Part shown: one piece after another, positions 16,745 through 25,117 of the stretch
How positions within the stretch are numbered: position 1 is the stretch's first letter
Layout of the letters: each line of letters begins with the position of its first letter
Assembly (NCBI GenBank): GCA_900472175.1
Contig: UCHD01000037.1
Location: 468 to 44,039 of the forward strand
Direction: 5' to 3'
DNA length: 43,572 bases
Source: Hyphomicrobiales bacterium
GTDB lineage: Bacteria > Pseudomonadota > Alphaproteobacteria > Rhizobiales > Rhizobiaceae
The notes under the pieces: model-generated
Databases searched by the model: none
Seen by the model: the letters and a program-made list of their open reading frames with translations, nothing else
Told to the model about the DNA's origin: nothing
Position numbers and translations under genes: made by a program

Positions 16745-16894
16745 CTCCCCCCCTCTGTCCCTCCGGGACATCTCCCCCACAAGGGGGGAGATTGACCGCC
16801 GAATTCTTGCGTCTCTTTCCTTCAATCAGCCGGGGGAAAAGAATGATCTCCCCCCTTGTGGGGGAGATGTCCCGAAGGGACAGAGGGGGGTGAG
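16745..16894. repeat. RIME-like palindromic mosaic repeat between nirD and nasA
   Basis: Two nearly identical GC-rich arms of about 48-50 bp (16745-16792 and 16845-16894) lie in inverted orientation around a 52-bp spacer. Each arm itself folds into two hairpins (TGTCC-CTCC-GGACA, and CTCCCCC facing GGGGGAG). This matches the Rhizobium-specific intergenic mosaic element style known from rhizobial genomes. It sits inside an operon, immediately upstream of nasA, so it could reduce read-through or stabilise the upstream mRNA. Confidence 0.85.
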
Positions 16895-16924
16895 TTCTCC
16901 ACGAATGTGAGGTTTGGCTTCCCA

Positions 16925-17266
16925 TCATTCCGCCGCCATCATCAGGCTTTCGAGCGCAATCGAGAGCGCTCCGTTATCGTTGCGCACCGGGATCGTCCGC
17001 ACTTCGCCGTTGTCGGCACCGAGCGCCTTGCCGGTTTCGAGCGAAATCACCCAGTTGTGCAGCGGGCAGGTGACGGCTGTGCCGTGCACAATGCCCTGGC
17101 TCAGCGGTCCACCCTTGTGGGGGCAGTGATCCTCGATGGCGAAAACTTCATTTTCGGCCGTGCGAAACACGGCGATCTTGCCCTGTTGTGTCTTCACGCA
17201 ACGCGCGCCGCGCAGCGGGATGTCGGAAATGTCGCCGATCGCGATCCAGTTCATATCCACGCCCAT
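16925..17266 (-). CDS. nirD: Nitrite reductase small subunit, Rieske type
   Basis: This 113-residue protein partners NirB in NADH-dependent nitrite reduction to ammonium. It keeps a complete Rieske ligand set, C48-x-H50 (DHCPHKGG) and C67-x2-H70 (TCPLHNW), which E. coli NirD has lost, so this subunit probably carries a [2Fe-2S] cluster. The ATG at 17266 overlaps the nirB stop by one base (TGATG). A GTG one codon earlier and the Met at 17254 are alternative starts. The RIME repeat follows the gene before nasA. Confidence 0.92.
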   Translation of the reverse strand: MGVDMNWIAIGDISDIPLRGARCVKTQQGKIAVFRTAENEVFAIEDHCPHKGGPLSQGIVHGTAVTCPLHNWVISLETGKALGADNGEVRTIPVRNDNGALSIALESLMMAAE

Positions 17267-19716
17267 CACTCCGCTGCCTCCGGATAGCCGACCGTCGCCA
17301 TCGGCCGGAACTCATGCTTGTCCTTGCCGGAGACGCGCTCCGACCAGGGATCGACTTGGGCGAATTTCTGGGAGAAGACGAAACGCTCGTAATAGGCCTG
17401 GCGCTTGTCCGCATCGCCCATGATCTGGCGGCGGATTTCGTCCAGACCGATGCGTTTTGCCCATTTGTAGATGCGCTCGAGATAACGCCCCTGCTCGCGG
17501 TACATCTGGGTGAGCGCAACGATGTATTGCAGCGCCTCGTCCTCGGTTTTGACGAGACCCAGAACATCCGTGCCCTTGATGTCGAGACCGGCGGCCCCGG
17601 CGAAATGGATCTCGAAGCCCGAATCCACGCAGATGACGCCGATATCCTTGCAGGTCGCCTCGGCGCAGTTTCGCGGACACCCCGAGACGGCCAGCTTCAG
17701 CTTGGCTGGGGTCCAGGAGCCCCACATGAATTTTTCGATGCGGATGCCAAGGCCGGTGGAATCCTGCGTGCCGAAGCGGCACCAGTCGGAGCCGACACAG
17801 GTTTTCACCGTGCGCAGGCCCTTGGCATAGGCCTGGCCGGAGATGAAGCCAGCCTTGCCGAGATCGGCCCAGACGGCCGGCAGGTCGTCCTTCTCGATCC
17901 CGAGCAGATCGATGCGCTGGCCGCCGGTGACCTTGACCAGCGGGATTTCGAACTTGTCGACCACATCGGCGATCGCCCGCAATTCGCCGGCATTGGTAAC
18001 GCCGCCCCACATGCGCGGCACGACCGAATAGGTGCCGTCCTTCTGGATGTTGGCGTGGACACGTTCATTGATGAACCGCGACTGGTAGTCGTCGGCATAT
18101 TCGTCCGGCCAGTCGCAGACGAGGTAGTAGTTGAGCGCCGGGCGGCATTTGGCGCAGCCGCAGGAGGTCTTCCATTCAAGTTCCTGCATGACCGCCGGAA
18201 TGGTCTTCAAGCCCTTGGCCTTGATCAGGCGGCGAACGTCGTCATGGCCAAGCTCGGTACAGCCGCACATCGGCTGCACAGCCTTTGGATTGTAGGCAGC
18301 GCCCAGCGTGATGGTCATCAGCTGTTCGACGAGGCCGGTGCAGGACCCGCAGGAGGCGGAGGCCTTGGTGTGAGCGCGGACTTCGTCGAGCGAGGTCAGC
18401 CCCTTTGACGTTATCGTCCCGGTGATCTTGCCCTTGCAGACGCCGTTGCAGCCGCAGATTTCCGCATCATCCGGCAAGGCTGCAACGGCCGCCGTAGGGT
18501 CCAGCGGCGACCCTCCCTGGTAGGCCTGGCCGAAAATGAGCGTTTCGCGCATTTCGGAAATATCCGTGGCTTTCTTCTTCAGGTCGTTGAACCAGGCTCC
18601 ATCGGCGGTTTCGCCGTAGAGCACGGTGCCGATGATGCGGTTGTCCTTCAGCACCAGCCGCTTGTAGACGCCGGCTGTTGCGTCGCGCAGCACGATCTCT
18701 TCGCGGTCATCGCCTTCGGCAAAGTCGCCGAGCGAGAACAGGTTGATGCCGGTGACCTTGAGTTTCGTCGGTGTATCCGAGTGAACGAAGACGGGTGTGC
18801 GGTCGCCGGCCAGATGCGATGCGGCGATGCGCGCCATATCGTAAAGGGGAGCGACGAGACCGTAGACCATGCCGTCAACCTCGGCACATTCGCCGAGTGC
18901 CAGAATATCGCCATCCGAGGTCTGCATGCCGGAATCGACGACGATGCCACGGTTAACCGCAAGACCCGCGTCCTTGGCAATCGCCGCGTTTGGACGGATG
19001 CCGACGGCCATGACCACAAGGCTTGCCGGGATGATCGTGCCATCGTCCAGTTCGATGCCTTCGACCTTGCTCGTGCCGACGATCTGCCTGGTGTTGGCCT
19101 TTGTGATGACCTTGATGCCGCGGTCCTCGAAAGCGCGCTGCAACAGGTAGCCGGCCGCCGGATCGAGCTGCCGGTCCATCAACGTCGGCATGACATGCAG
19201 CACGGTGACATCCATGCCGCGCGAATTGAGCCCGGCCGCCGCCTCCAGCCCGAGAAGGCCGCCGCCGATGACGATGGCCTTTTCCCGCGACTGGGCTGCC
19301 AGCAGCATGGCCTGAACGTCGTCGATGTCACGATAGGTGATGACGCCGGGCAGATCCTTGCCGGGGACCGGAATGATGAAGGGCACCGAGCCGGTGGCGA
19401 TCACCAGCTTGTCGTAACTTTCCGTCACGCCATGATCGGAAGTCACGGTTTTCCGGGCGCGATCGATGGCGACGATCTTGTGGCCCTTATAGAGGGTGAT
19501 ACCGTTTTCGATGTACCAGCCGTCGCCATGAATGACGATCTGTTCGTAGGTTTTCTCGCCGGATAGCACCGGCGACAGCATGATGCGGTCATAATTGACG
19601 CGGGGCTCGGCGTTGAAGATCGTGACCTCGTATTGGCCCGGGGCCTGTTCAAACAGGTGCTCCAGCATGCGCCCGGGCGCCATGCCATTGCCGATGATGA
19701 TGAGTTTCTGGGTCAT
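17266..19716 (-). CDS. nirB: Nitrite reductase large subunit, NADH-dependent siroheme enzyme
   Basis: This 816-residue cytoplasmic enzyme reduces nitrite to ammonium. The N-terminal part is a pyridine-nucleotide flavoprotein domain (KLIIIGNGMAPGRMLEHL; AIVIGGGLLGLEAAAGL). A BFD-like [2Fe-2S] domain follows (CGCNGVCKGKI, then ASCGSCTGLV), with a second cysteine cluster (MCGCTELG, TSCGCAKC). The C-terminal part is the sulfite/nitrite reductase hemoprotein core with [4Fe-4S]-siroheme ligands in TCVGSDWCRFG and SGCPRNCAEATCKD. The start at 19716 (MTQKLIIIG) lies 5 bp after the transporter ATPase stop. The order transporter-nirB-nirD-nasA-cysG makes one nitrate assimilation operon. Confidence 0.95.
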   Translation of the reverse strand: MTQKLIIIGNGMAPGRMLEHLFEQAPGQYEVTIFNAEPRVNYDRIMLSPVLSGEKTYEQIVIHGDGWYIENGITLYKGHKIVAIDRARKTVTSDHGVTESYDKLVIATGSVPFIIPVPGKDLPGVITYRDIDDVQAMLLAAQSREKAIVIGGGLLGLEAAAGLNSRGMDVTVLHVMPTLMDRQLDPAAGYLLQRAFEDRGIKVITKANTRQIVGTSKVEGIELDDGTIIPASLVVMAVGIRPNAAIAKDAGLAVNRGIVVDSGMQTSDGDILALGECAEVDGMVYGLVAPLYDMARIAASHLAGDRTPVFVHSDTPTKLKVTGINLFSLGDFAEGDDREEIVLRDATAGVYKRLVLKDNRIIGTVLYGETADGAWFNDLKKKATDISEMRETLIFGQAYQGGSPLDPTAAVAALPDDAEICGCNGVCKGKITGTITSKGLTSLDEVRAHTKASASCGSCTGLVEQLMTITLGAAYNPKAVQPMCGCTELGHDDVRRLIKAKGLKTIPAVMQELEWKTSCGCAKCRPALNYYLVCDWPDEYADDYQSRFINERVHANIQKDGTYSVVPRMWGGVTNAGELRAIADVVDKFEIPLVKVTGGQRIDLLGIEKDDLPAVWADLGKAGFISGQAYAKGLRTVKTCVGSDWCRFGTQDSTGLGIRIEKFMWGSWTPAKLKLAVSGCPRNCAEATCKDIGVICVDSGFEIHFAGAAGLDIKGTDVLGLVKTEDEALQYIVALTQMYREQGRYLERIYKWAKRIGLDEIRRQIMGDADKRQAYYERFVFSQKFAQVDPWSERVSGKDKHEFRPMATVGYPEAAE

Positions 19717-19721
19717 GCCGA

Positions 19722-20519
19722 TTACTCCGCGGCTTCGACGAAACGGTGGCGTTCGTAGAGGAACTTCAGCACCGCCTCGCGGCATTTGAGATAGGTGCGG
19801 TCCGAGGCCAGTTCGATCCGGTTTCTGGGGCGGGTGATCGGCACGTCGAGCACTTCACCGATGCAGGCTGCCGGGCCGTTGGTCATCATCACGATCCGGT
19901 CAGAAAGCAGCACGGCCTCGTCGACGTCATGGGTGATCATCAGCATGGTGTTGCCGAGACGAAGGTGGATTTCCATCACCGCGTCCTGCAGATGTGCCCG
20001 CGTCAGGGCATCAAGCGCACCGAAGGGTTCGTCGAGCAAAAGGATCTTCGGCTCCATGGCGAGTGCCCTGGCAATGCCGACCCGTTGCTTCATGCCGCCG
20101 GAAATCTCCGATGGCCGCTTGTCCTTCGCATGCGCCATCTGCACGAGGTCGAGATTGGCCATCACCCAGTCGTGACGTTCGCTCTTGTTTTTGCTTCTGC
20201 CGAAAACCTTGGAGACAGCGAGATTGACATTTTCATAGACCGTCAGCCAGGGAAGCAGGCTGTGGTTCTGGAACACGACGGCGCGTTCGGGGCCGGGCGC
20301 ATTGACCTCGCGGTTCTCCAGGAGCACTGCGCCGGAGGAGACCGGCGTCAGGCCGGCGATCAGGTTGAGCAGGGTCGATTTTCCGCAGCCGGAATGGCCG
20401 ATGATCGAGACGAATTCGCCCTTGGCAATCGTCAGGTTGATGCCTTTCAACACTTCGGCGCGGCTCCCCGCCCGGTCGAAATACTTGTCGATATGGTCGA
20501 GTTTCAGATAGGCGCTCAT
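19722..20519 (-). CDS. nrtC: Nitrate/nitrite ABC transporter ATP-binding protein
   Basis: This 265-residue ATPase has Walker A GHSGCGKST, the signature [15 protein letters not shown], Walker B ILLLDEPFGALD and the switch histidine in MLMITHDVDEA. It belongs to the nitrate/sulfonate/taurine importer group. It is a single ATPase domain without the C-terminal NrtA-like regulatory extension of cyanobacterial NrtC, so in domain terms it resembles NrtD. The start at 20519 (MSAYLKLDHIDKYF) is preferred to a frame reaching 20819 that would overlap the permease. It is the only ATPase gene in the transporter set, so it probably works as a homodimer. Confidence 0.92.
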   Translation of the reverse strand: MSAYLKLDHIDKYFDRAGSRAEVLKGINLTIAKGEFVSIIGHSGCGKSTLLNLIAGLTPVSSGAVLLENREVNAPGPERAVVFQNHSLLPWLTVYENVNLAVSKVFGRSKNKSERHDWVMANLDLVQMAHAKDKRPSEISGGMKQRVGIARALAMEPKILLLDEPFGALDALTRAHLQDAVMEIHLRLGNTMLMITHDVDEAVLLSDRIVMMTNGPAACIGEVLDVPITRPRNRIELASDRTYLKCREAVLKFLYERHRFVEAAE

Positions 20520-20530
20520 GATCTGGGCCC

Positions 20531-21424
20531 TCAGTTTGCGGATGCGCCGCGGGTGATGACGGAGCCGGCGGCTGAAACCAGCTTGTCGAGGATGAAGCCG
20601 ACGACGCCGATATAGGCGAGCGCCACGATGATGTCGGGCAGGCGTGAGGAGTTCCACGCATCCCAGATGAAGAAGCCGATGCCGACGCCGCCGGTGAGCA
20701 TTTCCGCCGCAACAATGGCGAGCCAGGACAGGCCGATGCCGATGCGCAGCCCGGTGAAGATGTAAGGGGCCGCAGACGGCAGCATGATTTTGAAAAAGAA
20801 CTCGAACTGGTTGAGGCACAGCACCTTGGCGACGTTGCGGTAATCCTGCGGGATATTGCGAACGCCGACCGCGGTGTTGATGATCACCGGCCAGATCGAG
20901 GTGATGAAGATCACGAAGATGGCAGACGGGTTCGAATCCTGGAACGCGGCCAGCGACAGCGGCAGCCAGGCGAGCGGGGGGACCGTGCGCAGGATCTGGA
21001 AGATCGGATCAAGGCCGCGCATCGCCCAGACCGATTGACCGATCAGCGCGCCGATCAGGACGCCGGTGACAGCCGCAAGGCCGAAACCGTAGGCGACGCG
21101 CTGCAGCGAGATCAGCACCCGCCAGCCAAGCCCGATATCCTGCGATCCGTAGTTGAAGAACGGATAGGCGATCAGGTCGTAGCTTTCCTGCCAGACCTGA
21201 GACGGCGGCGGCAGCGTCGCGCCGGCCTCCGAACAGAGAACCTGCCAGATCACCAGAATGACGGCCAGCACCACCAGTGGCGGCACGACGTTGCGGGCGA
21301 TCGCCACCGCGATCTGCTTCGGCTTGAATCTTGACGGCGTCCGGGCCGGCAGGGCGAAGACGCTTGCGCCTGTTTTCGGCAATACGGCCGGTGTGATGTG
21401 TTCCGTGCGGGCCAGTGCGGGCAT
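20531..21424 (-). CDS. nrtB: Nitrate/nitrite ABC transporter permease
   Basis: This 297-residue inner-membrane permease has about six TM helices and a binding-protein-dependent transport motif near GLRIGIGLSWLAIVAAEML. The N-terminal 45 residues are cytoplasmic, followed by VVPPLVVLAVILVIWQVLC. It is of the NrtB/SsuC type that imports nitrate with NrtA and the ATPase encoded 11 bp downstream. The gap to nrtA upstream is 63 bp. Confidence 0.93.
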   Translation of the reverse strand: MPALARTEHITPAVLPKTGASVFALPARTPSRFKPKQIAVAIARNVVPPLVVLAVILVIWQVLCSEAGATLPPPSQVWQESYDLIAYPFFNYGSQDIGLGWRVLISLQRVAYGFGLAAVTGVLIGALIGQSVWAMRGLDPIFQILRTVPPLAWLPLSLAAFQDSNPSAIFVIFITSIWPVIINTAVGVRNIPQDYRNVAKVLCLNQFEFFFKIMLPSAAPYIFTGLRIGIGLSWLAIVAAEMLTGGVGIGFFIWDAWNSSRLPDIIVALAYIGVVGFILDKLVSAAGSVITRGASAN

Positions 21425-21487
21425 GGAATATCTCCTGAAGGGAAAGAGGAAGTCCGGCGCAAAATCGATGCGTCGATAGTGCTCGGA

Positions 21488-22786
21488 TCAGGACATTGCC
21501 TTGATCGACAGGCTGTCGAGATAGGCGGAGGGGTGTTCCGGATCGAAGACCTTGCCGTCGAAGAAGGTTTCCTTGCCGCGCGAGGTGGTGGCCGGAATGT
21601 CAGCGGCGGCGACGCCGAGATCGGCTGCCGCAGCGCGCCAGATGTCCTCGCGGTTCACCTGATCGACCAGCGCCTTGATGTCGGTATCGGCGGCGAACTT
21701 GCCCCAGCGGATGTTCTCGGCCATGAACCAGGTGTCATGGCTCTTGAACGGATAAGACGCGCCGTTCGTCCAGAATTTCATATGGAGGCCGCTGCCTTGG
21801 ACAACGCGGCCATTGCCGTAATTGATGTCGCCTTTCAGGCGGCCGATGATGTCCTTCACCGGAACGTTGAACCATTGGCGCTTGCCGACGATCGCCGCCA
21901 TCTCATCCTTGTTGTCCATGCTTTCGCACCACATCTGGGCTTCCATCACGGCCATCATCAGCGCCTTGGCAGCGTTCGGATTTTTCTCCACCCAGTCGGC
22001 GCGAAGCCCGAGCGCCTTTTCGGGATGCCCCTTCCAGAGTTCGCCCGTCGATGCAGCGGTGAAGCCGATGCCCTGGTTGACCAGCTGCTCGTTCCACGGT
22101 TCGCCGACACAGAAGGCATCCATGTTGCCGACCTTCATGTTGGCCACCATCTGGGGCGGCGGCACGACGATGGTCGAGACGTCCTTGTCGGGATCGATGC
22201 CGCCAGCAGCCAGCCAGTAGCGGATCCACAAATCATGCGTGCCGCCCGGAAAAGTCATCGCGACCTTGACTTCACCGCCGTCGGCCTTCTTTTTCTCGAA
22301 GGCGGCCTTGAGTTTGGAGGCATCCAGCTGGACGCCTGTGTCTGCATATTGCTTGGCAACGGAAATCCCTTGGCCGTCACAGTTGAGACGCGCAAGGATT
22401 GCCATCGGCACGGGGACGTTGTTCTGCGTCACCTTGCCGGTCTGCATCAGGTAGGGCATCGGCGAGAGGATATGGGCGCCATCGATGCCATTGGCTGCGC
22501 CGCCGAGAACCAGGTTGTCGCGGGTCGCGCCCCAGGAGGCCTGTTTGGCGACATCGACATCGGGAAGGCCGTGCTTTTCGAAAAAGCCCTTTTCCTTGGC
22601 GATGATCAATGCCGCTGAATCCGTCAGCGCGATATAGCCGAGCTTGACGCCGGTCACTTCCGGCCCGGCGGTCGCGGCAAATGCGCCGGACGGGAACGCC
22701 GTCTTGATCGCGCCGAACAGCGCTGCGGTAGCGGTCGTCTTGAGGATGCCGCGACGGGTAATGCCGTTGCTCGATATCGTCTTCAT
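21488..22786 (-). CDS. nrtA: Nitrate-binding periplasmic protein with Tat signal
   Basis: This 432-residue substrate-binding protein of the NrtA/CmpA group has a twin-arginine signal (NGITRRGILKTTATAALFGA, cleavage probably after GAFA at about residue 37). Family motifs include KLGYIALTDSAALIIAKEKG, LSPMPYLM, FPGGTHDLWIRYWLAAGGID and AFCVGEPWNEQLV. It captures nitrate in the periplasm for the NrtB permease. It is the first gene behind a sigma54 promoter and an attenuator-bearing leader. Its paralogue NasS, encoded just upstream, lacks the signal peptide and serves as the cytosolic sensor. Confidence 0.94.
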   Translation of the reverse strand: MKTISSNGITRRGILKTTATAALFGAIKTAFPSGAFAATAGPEVTGVKLGYIALTDSAALIIAKEKGFFEKHGLPDVDVAKQASWGATRDNLVLGGAANGIDGAHILSPMPYLMQTGKVTQNNVPVPMAILARLNCDGQGISVAKQYADTGVQLDASKLKAAFEKKKADGGEVKVAMTFPGGTHDLWIRYWLAAGGIDPDKDVSTIVVPPPQMVANMKVGNMDAFCVGEPWNEQLVNQGIGFTAASTGELWKGHPEKALGLRADWVEKNPNAAKALMMAVMEAQMWCESMDNKDEMAAIVGKRQWFNVPVKDIIGRLKGDINYGNGRVVQGSGLHMKFWTNGASYPFKSHDTWFMAENIRWGKFAADTDIKALVDQVNREDIWRAAAADLGVAAADIPATTSRGKETFFDGKVFDPEHPSAYLDSLSIKAMS

Positions 22787-22827
22787 GAACAGTTCCCTCT
22801 GTTGTAGCCGGCCGGAAAGTTGGCAAT

Positions 22828-22855
22828 AAAAAACGCCGCTCGGAGATTGCGTCTT
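22828..22855 (-). terminator. Intrinsic terminator in the nrtA leader (NasT target region)
   Basis: On the minus strand a stem AAGACGC/GCGTTTT (one G.U pair) with a 12-nt loop runs straight into six T residues, about 40 bp upstream of the nrtA start. It is preceded directly by a hairpin GGGGAA-TTTC-TTCCCC (22857-22872). A further small hairpin at 22891-22902 has the hexaloop ATCGAC, with A1 and G4 as ANTAR regulators prefer. A premature terminator at this place is what a NasT antiterminator would overcome. Confidence 0.75.
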
Positions 22856-22955
22856 CGGGGAAGAAATTCCCCGGACTGCAACAACCTTGCGACGTCGATG
22901 TCTCTGCGAGCGCCTGCTTGGGCTCGACTTGCCGCGATCGCCATTGACCGCAGCG
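22856..22955 (-). promoter_or_regulatory. Transcribed leader with candidate ANTAR (NasT) hairpins
   Basis: The expected transcript from the sigma54 promoter begins near 22955, leaving a leader of about 170 nt before nrtA. It holds the candidate hexaloop hairpin GAC-ATCGAC-GTC (22891-22902) and a stronger hairpin GGGGA-ATTTCT-TCCCC. Only the first meets the A1/G4 loop rule; the second has T at position 4. The two-hairpin ANTAR motif is therefore plausible but not proven. Confidence 0.5.
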
Positions 22956-22965
22956 AATTATATCA

Positions 22966-22981
22966 AGCAAAGCCCGTGCCA
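22966..22981 (-). promoter_or_regulatory. Sigma54 promoter of the nitrate assimilation operon
   Basis: On the minus strand TGGCACGGGCTTTGCT matches the sigma54 (RpoN) consensus TGGCACG-N4-TTGCW exactly at every fixed base, giving the -24 GG and -12 GC elements. It lies about 185 bp upstream of nrtA, ahead of the attenuator. Nitrogen-starvation control through an NtrC-type activator is expected. A partial NtrC-like site (TGCAC-N7-CTGCC on the minus strand, around 23112-23129) lies about 140 bp upstream. Confidence 0.88.
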
Positions 22982-23145
22982 GTTTTGGCGCCAGTCATTA
23001 GCTCTTTGAAATTGAAGGCGTTTTCACGAACAAAAGTGCAATGTGCAAATTTTGAACAGGCTGACTTTATGCAAAAAAAATTAGCGTTTGCTTGGATGCA
23101 GTCAGGTTCATGGCAGAAATTTTGTGCAGCGCAAAACGCCGTCGG

Positions 23146-24429
23146 TCAGGCTTCCTCACCCGCAAGCCTGTTCGCGGCACCGGTTTTCACCGGAAATTGC
23201 GCGACATATTCCGCCATCTGCGACGGGTCGAAAACCTGCCCGTCCATGAAGCGGTCGCCATCCATGGCCCCTTCGATACGCACATCGGCATCCAGCGGGC
23301 CAGCACTTTCGCCAAGGGCCGTACGGTAGATGTCCGGGCGGTAGGCGGAAGCGGCGGCCGACATGCCATGCTGCGACAGGCCGGTCTGGCCCCAGCGCAG
23401 CATCTGGCTGTAAAGCCAGAGCGCCTGGCTTGGGCGGGGATAATTGGCAAAGCCGGCGTGAAAGGTGAAGTAGTTCTCGATGATGCGGCGGTTGCCCTGA
23501 TCATCAAGGTTGAATTGTCCGGCCAGCACGCGGCGGATGATATCGACCTGTGCAGCGATATAGCGGCTGTCAGCGAGCGCCTCAGAAAGCGCGCCGTGAT
23601 TGTCCGGCTGATCGCACCAGCGCGCCGCAGCATCCAGCGCGACGAGCAGCCGCGACACGGTCTCCGGATGGGTCTCCGCCCATTCCGGCCGCATGCCAAT
23701 GACCTTTTCCGGCGCGGACGGCCAGATGTCCTGCTTGGCGGCAACGATACGGCCAATGCCGCGCTCGGAGGCGACCATGTTCCAGGGTGCGCCGACACAG
23801 AACCCGTCAATGGCGCCAGCCGCCAGCGCATCCGAGGTCAGCGGCGGCGGCACGACCACAAGCTTGACGTCACGGTCCGGGTCGATGCCGCCTGCCGCCA
23901 GCCAGAAGCGGAATTCGTAATTGTGCGACGAAAACGGATAGGTGACTCCGAAGGTCGGCAGCGGCTCGCCGAGCGCCTTCATACTGAAGATGACCTTGGC
24001 CAGCGCCAGCGCATTTTCCAACGCACTCGCCGTCTCGGCAAGATCAACCTGCTGCCGCATGCGGGCATAGAGGCGGGTCGACAGGGTAATCGCGTTGCCG
24101 CCCCGGCCGAGCGAAAACGGCGTAATCGTCGGCGACGGATTGGAGCCCAACCCCAGCATCGAGGCGACCGGCATGGGCGACAGCATATGGGCGATATCGA
24201 ACTGCCGGAAGGCGAGACGGTCGCGCACATTCGCCCAGGAGACATCCCTGACCAGGTCGAGGGTGATGCCTTCCTTCCGCGCAAAGCCAAATTCTGACGC
24301 TGCGATCAGCACCGAGGCATCGACCAGCGGGATGAAGCCGGCCCGCAGGGTGCGTGGACCTTCGCTCGCCAATCGTGCCGGTGCAGCAAGGCCGTTGTCG
24401 CCGTTTTGGGCTCTGAACTTGGTCATCAT
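23146..24429 (-). CDS. nasS: NasS-type cytosolic nitrate/nitrite sensor
   Basis: This 427-residue protein is homologous to NrtA (LRAGFIPLVDASVLIAASEFG, LSPMPVASML, TYPFSSHNYEFRFWLAAGGI, GFCVGAPWN) but begins without any signal peptide, so it stays in the cytoplasm. In Azotobacter, Paracoccus and Bradyrhizobium, NasS binds NasT and releases it when nitrate or nitrite is bound. The start at 24429 has GGAG five bases upstream. The in-frame ATG at 24471 overlaps the nasT stop by 4 bp and is a possible coupled alternative. It lies between nasT and the regulated leader. Confidence 0.9.
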   Translation of the reverse strand: MMTKFRAQNGDNGLAAPARLASEGPRTLRAGFIPLVDASVLIAASEFGFARKEGITLDLVRDVSWANVRDRLAFRQFDIAHMLSPMPVASMLGLGSNPSPTITPFSLGRGGNAITLSTRLYARMRQQVDLAETASALENALALAKVIFSMKALGEPLPTFGVTYPFSSHNYEFRFWLAAGGIDPDRDVKLVVVPPPLTSDALAAGAIDGFCVGAPWNMVASERGIGRIVAAKQDIWPSAPEKVIGMRPEWAETHPETVSRLLVALDAAARWCDQPDNHGALSEALADSRYIAAQVDIIRRVLAGQFNLDDQGNRRIIENYFTFHAGFANYPRPSQALWLYSQMLRWGQTGLSQHGMSAAASAYRPDIYRTALGESAGPLDADVRIEGAMDGDRFMDGQVFDPSQMAEYVAQFPVKTGAANRLAGEEA

Positions 24430-24467
24430 GTTCACTCCAATGCCTCCCGCCGGAAGATGCCGGGCCA

Positions 24468-25055
24468 TCACATCAGCAACCCTGCCGCAGTAACGACGCT
24501 CTGGGCGATGTCGGCCATCTTCTTCTTTTCGTTCATGGCGGTCTGGCGCAGCAGCGCAAACGCCTGCTCCTCGGAAAGGCCACGCATCTTCATCAGGATA
24601 CCCTTGGCGCGCTCGACGACCTTGCGCTCCTCCAGCGCCGATTTCGCGTCGGCAAGCTCCCGCCGCAGGCGGCTGAACGCATTGAAGCGGCTGACGGCCA
24701 TATCCAGGATAGGCTTGACCCGTTCCTTCTTCAGGCCATCGACAATATAGGCGGATACGCCAGCATCGACCGCCGCCTCGATGGAGGCGGTGTCCGATCG
24801 ATCGACGAACATGGCGATTGGCCGGCCGATCGTGCGTGTCAGCTGGAAGAGATGCTCCATCATGTCACGGTTCGGATTTTCAAGATCGATGACAATCACG
24901 TCCGGTTGCAGCGTCTCGATGATGCGGGCAATCCCGTTGACCTCATGAACGACCGTGACCTTTGCATGTCCTGCCTCACGCAACCCTTCCTCGATGATCG
25001 AGGCGCGGATCGCGTTCTCGTCGATCACAAGAATGGTGAGGTCCAAATGAGCCAT
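24468..25055 (-). CDS. nasT: NasT-type ANTAR antiterminator
   Basis: This 195-residue RNA-binding response regulator has an N-terminal receiver-like domain (LTILVIDENAIRASIIEEGL; VIVIDLENP) and a C-terminal ANTAR domain (about residues 135-190: LEERKVVERAKGILMKMRGL, then SEEQAFALLRQTAMNEKKKM). The receiver has a reduced acidic pocket, as expected for NasT, which is controlled by NasS binding rather than by a kinase. When free, it should bind hairpins in the nrtA leader and prevent termination at 22828-22855. The gene order nasT-nasS-nrtA matches other nitrate assimilation loci. Confidence 0.93.
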   Translation of the reverse strand: MAHLDLTILVIDENAIRASIIEEGLREAGHAKVTVVHEVNGIARIIETLQPDVIVIDLENPNRDMMEHLFQLTRTIGRPIAMFVDRSDTASIEAAVDAGVSAYIVDGLKKERVKPILDMAVSRFNAFSRLRRELADAKSALEERKVVERAKGILMKMRGLSEEQAFALLRQTAMNEKKKMADIAQSVVTAAGLLM

Positions 25056-25117
25056 TGCGCATAGATGCCGCAGCGCAGCAATCTTGGCAATGCCTAAAAT
25101 AGTGACTGACTTTATTT

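Noticed and set aside
16745..16894. CRISPR-like or IS terminal repeats at the nirD-nasA gap
   Set aside because: There are only two inverted copies, each self-complementary, with no spacers and no transposase; this fits a rhizobial mosaic palindrome.
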